From the NCBI GenBank assembly GCA_033060915.1, contig CM065384.1, positions 30,278,501 through 30,342,500 on the forward strand: a DNA stretch of 64,000 nucleotides, written 5' to 3'. Source of the DNA: Euryodendron excelsum. Taxonomy: Eukaryota > Streptophyta > Magnoliopsida > Ericales > Pentaphylacaceae. This document shows, piece after piece, positions 36,076 through 48,976 of this stretch (position 1 is its first letter; each line of letters begins with the position of its first letter). The notes below the pieces were generated by a model, which searched no databases, was not told the origin of the DNA, and was given only the letters and a program-made list of their open reading frames with translations. The translations under genes and the position numbers were made by a program.

Positions 36076-37739
36076 CACTTGTTACTATACAAAACAAGGT
36101 TGGGACCCGTATTGGCTAATGAAGTCAAGATACATAGAGACAAGGCAACTAGTATGAGGGCTATCATTCACAACATGATCAGTTCCCATTAGCCACAGAT
36201 GACAAATCTGTACATGTGAACCATCACCTAAGGGTGAGTACGTAACCTTTGTTAGCAAAGGAAATATATATCCATAGTGTTTCACTATTTCCATTGATAA
36301 TATTAGTCACAATAAAGCCCAGAGAACAATCCTGTAATGTCACTACTACACACTTTAATGTTTGTGCTAGTAGCTCTACTTGATGCTGATCATTTGCCAG
36401 TTAGTCAAAAGTACTGAGTAAATCTTTAGGCTTGTCGTAATATGTAAGCTATGAATGATTCATATTTTAAGTGAAAAAGCTTGAAAATCTAATTTTAATT
36501 TTTGACTTGGCTGTTATTATTGAGAACCCAAATTAATACATGTTTTCTGGATTGTATGTTGACAAATTGATGTGCCAAAGACATGAGCATGAGATACAGT
36601 TTTGCAGCTGTAATTTGATGGCTGTATTAAGTGCTACATTAATTATTTAGCTACAATGTGTAATCCATATAATTAAGCAGGTGCTTGCTTGTTTTAGAGA
36701 GAGAGAGAGAGAGACTTAATCAAGTAGGAGGGTGGTTAGATAGAGGCAGTTTTCAACAATGCAAGGGAGTAGTGGGCAGCCATGTGCCTAAGGAATCTGA
36801 CAAAACATTCCAGTTCCTCAAATGCAGACCTGCAAATTTATCTTGGGTACCCCTCAATTACTAACTTAATTAGATATTATAACGCAAGGACAGAAGCTAC
36901 ATATATGTATATATATATATACTTTTGACTATATGCCTGGTATTAGAAACATCACTTGGAATTGCCTGCAGGTTGACCAAAATGGCCTTTATATATATTT
37001 TGATGCGTAGTACTCATGTAGTTATCATTATTAGTCTTGATAAAATAAATGATAGTCTTTGAAAATGGTATGTCACATATGCTTGGCTCCATGTAATGGC
37101 ACTATAAAGAGTTTAGATAACTATACAAATTAAATTGCACATGAATAAGAATTTTAAATGATTATTAAAATTATAAAAGGTGCCTGCAGTTACAATTCAA
37201 TTGCATTTTATACCAACATGAGTCGACAATATGGTAACATTGCATTATTTATTAGGCCAAACCTTACTTTTACTCGTTTCACTTTATTGTACCCATTACT
37301 TCATTTCATTGGTAATTGCAGTAGAATGCCAATTTGTTTCCAAACCTGTGTACAAAAGCTAATTTTTGAATTGAGCACCAAAAGGGGAAAAAAAAAAACT
37401 AATTTTTGAATTGATAGTTGGCCAAAAAGTCCTCCATTACGTACTTTCCTTCAATGATTTCGCTACTAAGCCTTTTTTTCAAGTAAACAATGTGCCAAAA
37501 AACCGTATATGTGGGACATATACATTGCTCAAATTGGCTGCAATATTGAGTAGTGACAAGATAGTTCAAGGTCTAAGATATGTAGTAGCGTTTGCAAATT
37601 CATGAAAGTTAGTTTGCTATTACATTATAATTGATTTTGACCATTAATAAATGCTAACATGTACCTTTAAGACAATACCTCAAATGTGGACTTATAATTG
37701 TAACATTTGATCTCGTGGCTAGCAAGGCCACTTGCTTTG

Positions 37740-38180
37740 CTAGTGGTACTTTTAGTTGGCTGCTCGTATTTGCTCAATGAATTTGCTTCTTGGAGTACAA
37801 TAGATGAATATATATGAATGCTCAACTAGTACTATTAGTTGTTTGCTTGTATTTGCTTGATAAAATTGCTTTTTCAAGTACAATAATTAGCCTTTGATGC
37901 ACATATATGAATGCTTAACAAGGAGTACTTTTAGTTGTTTGCTTGTTTTTGCTCGATGAAATTGCTTCTTCAAGTTCAATAATTAGTCGGTGATGCACAT
38001 ACATCAATGCTTTACACTACTTTAGTTGGCTGCTCTCATTTGCTCGATGAAATTGCTTCTTCAAGTACAATAATTAGTACTAGATGCACATATATGAATG
38101 CTTTACACTTCTAGTTGGCTGCTAGCATTTATTGGACAAAATTTTTTTGATCATTTACAATAGCTAGTCGTTTATGCGTC
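37740..38180. repeat. Minisatellite, about five units of 83-96 bp
   Basis: Units start at about 37748, 37831, 37927, 38019 and 38106. Each carries ACTTTTAGTTGGCTGCT, then TTTGCTCGATGAAATTGCTT, TCAAGTACAATAATTAG and GATGCACATATATGAATGCT with substitutions. The last unit is incomplete. It is non-coding. Confidence 0.9.
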
Positions 38181-38599
38181 AAATTCTCTTACTGTGACTT
38201 TTCCTTATCTTTGTCCAATGTCTTGAAAATGAAATTGAACTAGACAAGAGGATATAACTCATTTATCTTTTTTTTTTTTTTATCTTTTTTTTTTTTTTCA
38301 CTGAGCAAGAAAGTGTGAAAGGACAATTAGTGCAACAACACCTTTGAGCGTAATAATAAGAGTTTTTACTTCCTGCGAAATGTTTAATTTGAGCTACAAC
38401 TTTTGACCTCGAAAGGGTGAACCCATCTTTGTTGTCAATACTGAAGTTATTATGATATTTAGTCTCTTCTCAACAGTATCTAATTTACTTAACTACAAAT
38501 ACAAGTAAGTTCGAACACGAGATCGTTGAGAGAAGAGTGAAATTTTAAATCTAATTGTTAAAGTCAGCTCAACTACTACCTCAGTAGTACTCATTCATA

Positions 38600-39954
38600 T
38601 GACTACGCGCGGAAAAATGACAATCAATTAACACCCAAGTATAGGTGGGGCAAAATAGTAAATAAAATTCGGTAAGACCGGAGTCGATTCACAGGGAACA
38701 GTTATCAAAATATGCAAAGTTAGGTACTAAAATTCACCCACAGTAAAAAGTTAGATATTGATTAAGCCATACTAAACACTGTAGTGTTACAATAGATTCA
38801 GTTGGAACTTAAGCCAACTTATTTTAATTTCACCTTGAAAAGTACCGAGGAGAATTAGACAATTATTGCAGAAAATAATAACCAAAGCAAAATAGTTTAA
38901 TTTGTGAGGATCAAAAGCTGTAAAATGAGACTTTAATTAAATTAAATAAAATAGTCTTGGATCTATTGATTCGATCACTTGATTCACCTGAAATTGCAAC
39001 AGAAGTTTTGTAACTCAAATCATTGGTCTTGTCTTGAGTTTTTAATTTAGAAGATTAAGCTATTAGAACGAAAATTCAAAAAATTTAAATCTAGAATAAT
39101 AAAATTAAAGTCATAGATTATACCATTGACCATCGATTTATGCAATAACTACACCAAACTAAGATTTGTACATAGAAATTATCAAATTTAGTCAAGAATT
39201 TAAATTTTCTCAAAGATGTAGAATTAATTACTAAGAATTGAAAGATTTTAAAGATAAAATAATGAAAACTCAATTACCTCTGTTGATATTTTAAGATCCT
39301 CAAATAATTTTTACAATTGGGTCCAAGAATATAAAACTAGCTACTCATAGTATTAAAAAGATATAACTTGAAAATAATTTTATAAATAAAAATATTTATT
39401 ATAGCAGAATAACGACAAAGAGAAGACTGAAAAATTAACTGGCTAAACAACTTCTAATAAACTAACTGACTACTAAGGAAAAATCAACATCTTCCTTTCT
39501 ACTCTTCTCCCCTCTGTCTCTTCTCTTTTTACAGCCGAGAAGAGCTTCTTTGTTTTATTTTATTATATATATTTTTTCTTCTTTCCCTCATTTTCTTCCT
39601 TCTTTTCTTCTTTTTCTTCCATGTAGGTTGCGCCCGTGCTCCCTCCTGCAAAGATATATATATATATATATATATTATAATATATAAAGAGTCCGGCTAT
39701 TCTTTGACAAAGATATATATATAATATAAAGTATAATATAATAAATAAATATATATAATATAATACACACACCACTCATATAGATAATATACATCACCTT
39801 ACTTTATTTTGCTTAGTTTTATTTTCAAATCTGCTTAAGGCGTGTAAAACATAAAAAATACTAAATTTATATAGAAATAATAAATAACACACAAATAATA
39901 ACTGGCATTAGTTTGTAATTAAGGACTCTAATTGTACTTTTTAGAGTATAATCA
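38600..39954 (-). repeat. 3' LTR of the Athila-type element
   Basis: Starts TGACTACGCG and ends GTATAATCA on the + strand. It aligns with 48977-50395 over its full length with many substitutions. Just inside its right edge the minus strand has the purine-rich GAGGGTG, a weak polypurine tract. A TA microsatellite sits at 39654-39674. Confidence 0.88.
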
Positions 39955-42472
39955 CACCCTCAACTAAGTTTTGCTAGTCCCTAACAAAATAAATAAATAC
40001 ACTTAAAAGATAAAAAGATATGATCACTTTTGTAAGGACCATGAGTACATTTAGTATATGCACCAAACATTTAAACCCTTATGTTATTCTTAGTGGACGA
40101 GTGATGTCTCGTGAGAGTTTCCAGTAATGTTATCCACAAACATCAAAATATGGCTTACAAGCGAGGATAATGAGAAAAAATATTACATGTATCAAAACAA
40201 AAATATATTTTGTATATTGTACTCGTTAATACACAAGTAAGATAATATCTTAAAATAACATATGAGAGGATTTTGTGTGTATGTGATCATTACATGATAA
40301 GAAAAGTATTACAATATAAAACCACAGATATATCTTTTAAGTTTTGATTCAATCTCATTGGATATGCTATCAGAAAGAAAAAATATAGGCATTTCACACC
40401 ATTTGTCTTTATAAAAGAGTGAATGTAATGAAGACAACCATAAAAAAATGACGTGAATATAAAAAATGAGAGACAACTTAGCATAGTTTCATGAAAGAAT
40501 ACTTAATGTTAAAATCACACAAGCAACTGATAAGTGAATTCTCTACAAAGTGAATAAACAAACAATGTATATATCAAATTCTCGAGAATTTTGTTCAAGT
40601 TATAACTTGGCCATGAGATATAAGGTAGGGGGAAAGAAATGATAAAATACTCAAAACATGTGTGATTAAGGCATGAATTGATCAATGATTACATACCTTC
40701 AATTTTCCTATTTCATTTGATTAGATATGATTTTTTTTTTCTCTCTTTTTTTCAACAACCAACTTCTTATTCTTTTTTATTTTGTACTTTCTTTTTTCCT
40801 TTGTTTTTTTCTTTTTTCTTTCCTTCGTTGCTAAATTATTTTGTTTTCATATTGCCAATAAATTACTCCCTTTCTTAATTCAACTTGCACAAGTGAAGAT
40901 ATTTGTATTTTCGTATTTAGGAACAAAACTTTAATAATGATATATATAGCAAGAGACAAAGAAATAAGCTTAAAAATAGTTCTAAAGGAATTAGGTTAAC
41001 AAAGAAATTTGTGACTTAAATATTCAAAAATGGCCTCGATTTTTTAAAGTACCCAACAACTCAAGGTTATAAGAATTCAATATATTCAATTACTTAAGCA
41101 AATAAAACAATCAAGTCAAATACAAATATAATATAGCTATTGATAGACTTATGTGGAAGAAATTCTTCAAGAGTAAATGTAAACACTCCAAAAGGTGTGA
41201 TTGGCTTTAAAGCTCACTTGGTGAATAATCTCTATTTTGTAAGGATGATACTATACAATACGTAACAATACTAAACTTATCATGAGACGATAATAAATGA
41301 TGTAAAATAACCTCTTTCTTTGTGTGAAAATAAAATCTTATAATTGTATTAAAAAGAAAAAATAAAATAAAAACTGTATTAAGATGAATAAAAACATGTT
41401 TCAACAAATTTTTAAAATTTACAATTGCATTTTACTAATGATAGTGCAAAACAGTAAAAGATATGCAAACTTCTGGTAAGATCTCAAGGTAGTAGACAAA
41501 TTTTGTTGTATTACCTAAGAATGACACACAAACCAATAAGAGTCCAAGTATAGTTCGCACGATCCTTTTTTGTTTGCACGCTTTGTTGTTGTTGTTTTTT
41601 TTTGGTTTTTGATTTTTTTTTTAAAAATACTTTGAAAACCAGTAAAAATAAACACAAAAAATCTACATAACATATTTACAGATAAATTAAACAAGTAATT
41701 ATAAAATAAAAAGAAATACACAAACACACTATACAACAGTTAGGCATGACAAAGTCGAGTTAAACTTTTAACATCCAAATCAAGGTAGTCTACAGTTTTG
41801 ATAAAACCCAAGTGTCTCAATGCCTCGGCATTTACTCTACCCTTAATACTATTTAAGTAAACCATCTGATTTCCTGACATTAATCAGTTGCTCCCTTTGC
41901 AATGTTTGTTCACACACATGTGTCTAGCACAGTGGTGACATTCAGCCTCTTTACTCTTTTCTTATAGGCCAAAGTACTGCGACTAATAAGAGGTTGAGGT
42001 TGTTTCTCTTGAAACTCAACTCTCCTCACCAATCTTTCACAGCGAATTATTTCCCCACTAACACTAAGTAAAAGTATCAGGTTAACATAACAAGTAAATG
42101 CAAGTATTCCACCATCTATATACAAATCCATAACTATCCAGTTCCACAACCCGCAAATACAAGCACTTCACCAATTATATACAAAATCATAACTATCTAG
42201 TTCTTTAACATTTGCTTGTCACAAAGACAAAATTAAAAGTCAAAATAACAGAAAATGACAAACTAAATAACAAAAAAATAAATGTGGCCCCCCCCCCCCC
42301 CCCCCCCCCCCAAACGAGAGAATAGCCACGACTGCGAGACAAAAAAGGAAGGGAAAGGGTAGGAGACAAATATGGGTGGAATGAAATGTCCATTCCCTCC
42401 AACTAAAGATAAACTAGCTACCAACTAAATAACTAGACTAAACTAAATGTACATATTGATTGGGTGTTACTT
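39955..42472 (-). other. Region between integrase and 3' LTR, no readable env-like gene
   Basis: In intact Athila elements an env-like open frame is often found here. This stretch is about 2.5 kb, very AT-rich and broken by stops in all frames; the longest open stretches are low-complexity. It includes a run of 24 C at 42288-42311. Confidence 0.55.
42288..42311. repeat. Homopolymer of 24 C
   Basis: An uninterrupted C run (G on the element's coding strand) in otherwise AT-rich DNA. It may be a remnant G-rich tract of the retroelement that expanded, or a sequencing/assembly length artefact. Confidence 0.85.
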
Positions 42473-43760
42473 CTACTCAAACAATGGTGAATTCATAAGA
42501 TCCATACTTTTAATCAAACTTATAAGGTTCTCCAAATAGGGCTTCAGTCCTTGCCCATACACTTTAAAAACATATATATTGCTGAAATTCTCAATTTCTA
42601 CCGCTTTATATAGCGACACATCTCTTACCAGATAGGGTCTAGACCACTTACTCTTTAATTTATCCGGAAACAAGTGTAACCGAAAATTATAAAGCAATAA
42701 ATTTTGACCAACATGAAAAGACTTACGAAGGAGGTGTTGGTCATAGAATGTTTTCATCTTAGATTTAGAGATCTTTGCATTCTAATAGGCATCATGTCAG
42801 AGTTCCTCAAGTTTATTGAGTTGTAACTTCCTAGTTTGGCCAGCGGCATCTATATTCTTATTAAATTGGCGAATGGCCCAATAGGCTTTGTGTTCAATTT
42901 CTACCAGAATGTGACATGAATTTTCATACACAAGCCTATAAAGAAAAGCACCTAACACAATTTTGTAAATAATTTTATAAGCCCAAAGTGTATCCATTAA
43001 CCTTAAAGACCAGTCCTTATGGTTAGGATTAACAATTTTCTCAAGAATGTGCTCAATCTCCTGGTTAGCTAACTCAACTTGGCCACTACTTTGGGAATGA
43101 TAAGGTATACTAACCTTGTGAACGACCCCATACTTTTCTATTAACATTCCAACGAGTTTATTATAAAAGTGAATGCCACCATCATTAATGACAACACGAG
43201 GTGTACCAAAATGAGAAAAGATATTCTCCTTTAAGAACTTGACCACAACGTGGTGATTATTGGTGCAAAAAGCAATGACCTCCACCCATTTAGACACATA
43301 GTTAATGGCCACAAGAATGTAAAAGTATCCAAACGAATTAGGGAACGGCCCTATGAAATTAATACCACAATAATCAAATATCTCAAGACTAAGAATAGGG
43401 TTGAAGGGCATCATGTGCCTTCTAGTCAAACGTTTTAGTCATTGACACTTATCACTAGATGTGCAAAAAGTGTGAACATCACGAAACATGGTGAGCCAAT
43501 AAAAACCAGATTGTGGAATCTTTGTAACCGTGTTTTTTGAACTAAAGTGCCCACCACAAGTATAGGAATAATAGAACTCAATGACAAATTGAAACTCATT
43601 ATTGGGGATACACCGACGAATTATCTGATCGGGACAATACTTGCACAAGTACGGATTATCTCAAAAGAAATATTGCACATTTTTTAAGAATTTTCGTTTA
43701 TCTAAGTAAGACCAATGTAAAGGTATCTTGCCAGTAGCAAAAAAGTTGGCTATATCAGCG
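42473..43760 (-). pseudogene. Athila integrase remnant
   Basis: From N- to C-terminus: a zinc-binding region (43439-43680) with TCGGHF and FCTSSDKCQ, in which a first-His position appears to be Tyr; a catalytic core (42797-43429) with GINFIGPFP, VVINDGG and GQVELANQEI; and a C-terminal segment (42473-42757) with KLKSKWSRPYLV, like the GPY/F module. In Athila integrases the first motif is normally G-I-D-F, so the first catalytic Asp is Asn here (plus-strand codon at 43358-43360). The other two acidic residues remain. A frame break between zinc finger and core confirms it is dead. Confidence 0.85.
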
Positions 43761-43799
43761 AATCATGGAATAGTTGCTTGAGAAAGCATTTGGATTTGG

Positions 43800-44340
43800 A
43801 AAATATGCTCATTCGAAAAATACTAATTAATAGAGATAGTATCTTTGGCTTCCCCATCAGTAGGGAACCGTGACAAATGATCAGCAACTACATTCTTTAC
43901 CCCTTTATTGTTTCAAATTTTAATATGGAACTCTTGTAACAAAAGAATCTAACAGATGAGGCATGACTTTACATCAGCCTTGGTACACAAGTACTTTAGT
44001 GCAGAATAGTCAGTATCTATGATGACTAATGACCCCACCAAGTACGACCGAAATTTATCTAATGCAAAAACGATAACAAGGAGTTCCTTTTCAATTGTGG
44101 TATAGTTCAATTAGGCTTTATTCAAGGTTTTGCTTGCATAATAGATAACATAGGGTTTCTTGTCCACTCTCTACCCCAAAACTACTTCTACAGCATAATC
44201 ACTAGCATTACACATCAACTTAAAAGGTAATGACCAATCGGGTGACCAAATGTTATGTGCAGTTGTCAACAGCTTTTTAAGCTTATTGAAAGCTTCTTGG
44301 GATTCAAACGTCCATTCAAATAAAACGTCTTTTGACAATA
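43800..44340 (-). pseudogene. Athila RNase H remnant
   Basis: The minus strand shows VIIDTDYSALKYL at about 43995-44035 and NVVADHLSRF at about 43865-43900, the typical end of Ty3/gypsy RNase H. In-frame stops interrupt it. Confidence 0.75.
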
Positions 44341-44479
44341 GATGGCACATTGGACGAGAGATGACACTAAATCCTACTACGAATCACCGGTAGAAACCAG
44401 CATGCCCAAGGAAAGATCAAATGTATTTCATAGTTCTAGGAGTAGGTAGTTTCTAGATCAGTTCAACTTTGACTTTATC

Positions 44480-45180
44480 TATTTCAATCCCCTTGCTAGA
44501 CATGATGTGCCCAAGCACTATACCTAATATCACTATAAAGTGTCACTTTTCCCATTTTAGGACAAGATTACTCTTCTCACATCTTTCTAACACATTCTCA
44601 AGGTGTTCTAAACAACTCTCATAGGTATCTCCGTAAACAGAAAAATCATTCATGAAAACCTCCAAGAATCTCTCCACCATATCACTAAAGATACTAATCA
44701 TGCACCTTTGAAAGGTGGCCGGTGCATTACACAAGCCAAAGGGTATTATTTTGTTAGCATAAGTACCAAAATGACATGTGAAAGTTGTTTTATCCTAATC
44801 TTCTAGGGTAATTTCAATTTAATTGTACCTAGAGTACCCATCTAAAAAATAGTAAAAGGTCCGTCTAACCACTCATTCTAAGACTTGGTTCAAGAATGAA
44901 AGTGGGAAGTGAACTTTTCTAGTAACAACATTCAGTCGACGATAGTCAATACATATGCGCCACCCAGTTTGAATCCTAGTGGGCACTAGTTCATTTTTCT
45001 CATTTTGAATTATTGTAACTCCAGATTTCTTAAGAACAACTTGGGTTGAACTAACCCACTTTGAATCAGAGATGGGATTTATGATACCCGCATCGAGAAG
45101 CTTTAGTACTTTTCCTCTCACAACTTATTTCATGTTGGGATTTAAACGCCTTTGCATCTGACACACTGGTTTAGACTCTT
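44480..45180 (-). pseudogene. Athila reverse transcriptase remnant
   Basis: Open pieces at 44873-45121 (LLDAGIINPISDSKWVS, GWRICIDYRRLN) and 44543-44734 (MCNAPATFQRCM, FMNDFSVYG) are the finger/palm motifs of Ty3/gypsy RT. The catalytic pair normally written F-x-D-D reads N-D: the codon at 44648-44650 is Asn. Stops lie between the pieces. Enzymatic activity is not expected. Confidence 0.9.
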
Positions 45181-45899
45181 CCTCAAGATATATATGATGT
45201 GTGCGTATAAGAGAACTCATATCGTGAAGGTCTGCAATGGTCCAACCTAAGGCTTTTCTATGATTCTTTAGCACTTTCACAAGGCTCTTCTCTTAGCCTT
45301 CAGATAGGCTAGTGGATATAATAACATGATAAGACTCACCTTCACCAAGAAACACATACTTCAATGTACATGGCAAAGGTTTTCTTTCCGGAATGGATGT
45401 TTTTTCTTCAGAAGGGACAGGTTTTATGACAGTAGGAATTAGAGGCTCAAATAATGGGGTCTAGTGACCCACTTGCATACATTGCTCTTTCTCTATCCTT
45501 CCAAAAATTGTATCCCTAGACTTGACATGGTCACAATCTAACCGATCATGTGGCTTGCTCGGAACAAGAGCTTTTTCAATAAGATCCTCAAAAAATTCAC
45601 TCTCAAAATACTCTTACAGAATAGACTCAATGTAGTTTACTTCTCTGATGTCCTCATACTCTCTTGGTTGTTTTCCAACTGAAAAGATATTTATCTCGAC
45701 AGTCATATTCTCAAATGACAACTTTAACAGCCCATTCCTACAATGAATTACGGCATTACAAGTGACTAGGAATGGTCATCCCTATAATAACAGGAATTTG
45801 AGAATGAGCATTAATGCTCTTAACCAGTTGTGTATCTAACACAATGAAATCTACTGGATAGTAAAACTTATCTATTTAAATAAGAGCATCCTCCATAAT

Positions 45900-46340
45900 A
45901 CCCCTTGGAACCTTAATAAATCTATCAGCTAGTTGCAAGGTAACATGTGTAGGGCGTAACTCACCTAGTCCGAGTTGTTGATAAACCGAATAAGGAAATA
46001 GATTGACACTTCTTCTAGATCAAGAAGGGCTCAATTTATCTTGTTTCCTCCTATTGTACATAAATTAGTAGGATAGCTAGGGTCTTTTATACTTTGATGG
46101 GGACTTACATTGTAAAATTGCACTCTGGCTCTCATTCCTAAAAGTTGTTTCTTTGATATGGAACCTCCTTTTTACAGTACATAAGTCCTTCAAGAACTTA
46201 GCATAGGAGAGAATTTGCTTAATGGCATTTAAGATTAGAATGTTAACCTTGACTTGCTTAAATACTTTATAAATTTTAAAATTCAGAAGCTCATGTTTTG
46301 GTTTGGCAAATCTATGCGGAAACAAGGCATATTTCATAAC
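45900..46340 (-). pseudogene. Athila gag-pol linker and protease remnant
   Basis: FPHRFAKPK, SYAKFLKDL and SAILQCKSPSK match the conserved linker ahead of the Athila protease. It is followed by CTIGGNKIN, a stop, and ALLDLEEVSIYFL, where the usual DLGAS active-site block has kept the Asp but lost the Gly-Ala-Ser. Confidence 0.7.
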
Positions 46341-46486
46341 ATCAATGCCCTCATCTTCAGACGCTCTATTTGGCTCTAAAACTGGCTTAATTTTCTTTTT
46401 CTCTTTCTTACTCTCATCTTTTTCTCTTTCTTATTCTCTCATATTTCCATTCCCTTCATCACTAACCTTAATAGCTTCCTTTCTAG

Positions 46487-48170
46487 TTAAAATAGTTTTA
46501 TCAATAATTTTTCGCTCCTTAAGGTTGTGATAAATTGGACTTGTTTATGATCGAATTGAGGATCAATATTCGCTTCGGTCATGTTTACTTGCTTTGTTGG
46601 ATTTAGATTTAGTTGCGGTTGAGATGAAAATCTCCCCGATACTTGTTGAGTCAAAGCTTGTGTCAAGTTAGACATTTGCTTTGCTATATCCTCCAACATC
46701 CTAGTGTGTTGGTATAACACCTTGTCCTGCCTATCCACCCTATTATTGACTCCTTTCATATCATTTGTCAATTGATGAACATTATCTTTTAAAAGTCTCT
46801 TATGAAAGGGTCGATATGTATTAGGTTGAGGTTAGACAGGCATGAATTGTTGAGCTTGAACAAGTTAGGATTGGAAACGTTGAGAGTTTTGAGGCCTTCC
46901 TTAAAATGCTTGAAAATTCAAAGGACCTTCGTTTCTCTACCCAAAGTTTGGGTGATTTCACTATCCAGGGTTATATGTGTTTGAGAAAGGGTTCCTCCCA
47001 ACTCATTGGTCACTATATATACCCCGATATTGGTCAACCATATTAGCTTGGCCATGTAAGACCTCCTTGAAACTTGGTATAATTAGACATGCAGCAGTTT
47101 CATGTTCCATTGTACCACACATTAAACAACTCTCTTCCTTAGGAGACTCATTATTCACAACATTTCCCTTGCTTGTCTATATGAATTCTAACTTTCGGGT
47201 AAGTGCAGCTATTCTAGCATTCAGATCATTCACTTGATTAAGCTGAAATGTTATTCTAGAGTTAGACTCATAATTTTGGGTTCTAGTTATAGCCCAATTT
47301 CTAGCCAAATTCGCTAAGTAATCAAAGAAGTCATACGCTTCAGATGGGTCTTTGTCATAGAAAGTCGCTACGCACATAGACTCAACGAATTGCTTCAGTT
47401 GTAGAGTCAATGATGAATAGAAAGTATTTATGATATGCAAATTGGTGAAACCATGATGTAGACAAGTACTCAACAAATCTTTGAATCTCTCCCAACATTG
47501 GAAGAACGATTCACTAGACACAGGGGCGAATTGAAAGATTTAGTAACGAATCACCTCAGTTTTATGCTCAGGGAAGACTTTTTTCAAGAATTTTGTCTGA
47601 AGATCTTGCCAAGAATTAATAAACCTAGGCCTCAATAAATTGAACCATGTATTGGCCTTGTCTTTGAGAGAAAACAGGAAGAGTTTCAAAAGTACAACTT
47701 CCCTTAGGTAAGAATTATCAAAGAACATAAAACATACATCCTCGAAATCTTTTATGTGTTGATATGGTTTTTCATAATCAAACCATAGAATGGATTCAAT
47801 AGTTGGATCATTTATGGTTTTGAAATCATTGCGGTCTAATGCATAGGGAGAACGTTACAAGAGGTAGGCACTTGCCTAGCGGGATTCAAATAATCCCTGA
47901 AAGATCTATGAGGAGGATCGCAATGTACACTCCCACCTTCAGGTACATTATTTGGATTTGACGGGTTAGGATTCACAAGTGGTTAATGATCCAATTCTTT
48001 CTTCATTGGGTTAGAACTAGGACCTTGGTGAACTAACTGAATGTTCGGAACAGGAATCTTAAATCCTTAAAGAGTACAAAAGATGGAAAAAAGATCACTG
48101 AAAGAGTCATTACTCACCAATTGTCTATGGATATCCTTAATGAAGTTTTTCATAAAAGTGTACGTACCCA
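46487..48170 (-). pseudogene. Athila gag remnant
   Basis: The minus strand has LFLFSLKDKANTWFNLLRP and LQTKFLKKVFPEHKT (47540-47728), the conserved capsid block. Further on are ESFFQCWERFKDLLSTCLHH and DPSEAYDFFDYLANLARNW (47177-47521) and a zinc-knuckle-like CLMCGTMEHETAAC at about 47087-47130. The end of the domain (46487-46771) carries MLEDIAKQMSNLTQAL. Frameshifts and stops separate the blocks. Confidence 0.85.
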
Positions 48171-48949
48171 ATGAAAACATAAATTAACCTTTCCCAAAAC
48201 ATAAATATGAAAAAACACTAAAAAGAGAATAAAAATAGAAAAAAAAATACTTGCACACAAAAACAACAAATGAAAATAATGTTAAATAGGTTAGTAACAA
48301 CGTTATGGTAACCTTATGAGTGACGCTGACCTAAATAGGCGGTGAATCTGTTTGAAATAAGGTTATCCACAATAATCAAATAAATAATATATATATATAT
48401 ATATAAAGCTATATAGTCACTATATCGAGTGGTATCGACCTAAATAGGCGGTGAATCAACTCAAAAGGTAAATCATAAAGAAAAATAAAAAGATGTGAAA
48501 TAAAATACAAAAAATAAAATGTGAGAATGGTAACCAACGCTGGTTATTCACTAAATAAAAGAAAATGTTAAATAGTTAATAAGTTAGATGAGTTAGATGG
48601 GTTAGATGGGTTAAATGAAAGAAAAAAAAAACAGAAAATATGGTAACCAACTAGACTAATTTCGTCCAACATTAGGCGAGTATGCCAACCAAAGAGATTA
48701 ACCACAAAATAAATAAAAAAAACTTAAAAGTAAAAGAATTAAAAATATACAAATATACAAGTTAGCTATGAAACGAAATAATAAGTAAACATAGACCACT
48801 AATCAATTGATATACACCTTTCAATTCCTTTGTCAAGGTAGGGAAACAATCAATTGTTCTTAAATCAGTAAAGGTATTATTATTATTATTATTATTTTAA
48901 TTTTTGAATTTTGAATTTTTTTATTTTTTTGCATGATTTTATTAAAGTC

Positions 48950-48969
48950 GTTCCCCGGCAATGGGGCCA
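48950..48969 (-). other. Primer binding site, tRNA-Asp type
   Basis: The minus strand reads TGGCCCCATTGCCGGGGAAC, seven bases inside the 5' LTR. It differs at about two positions from the expected Athila site complementary to the 3' end of plant tRNA-Asp. Confidence 0.8.
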
Positions 48970-48976
48970 AAATTCT

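Larger units (their letters stand above)
33826..37739. other. Intergenic region with microsatellites, no gene
   Basis: AT-rich, no supported coding region. A CT tract followed by an AG tract (34860-34905), a CA/TA microsatellite (36027-36075) and a GA run (36697-36713) occur. A SINE-like fragment at 35800-35945 is listed separately. Confidence 0.5.
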
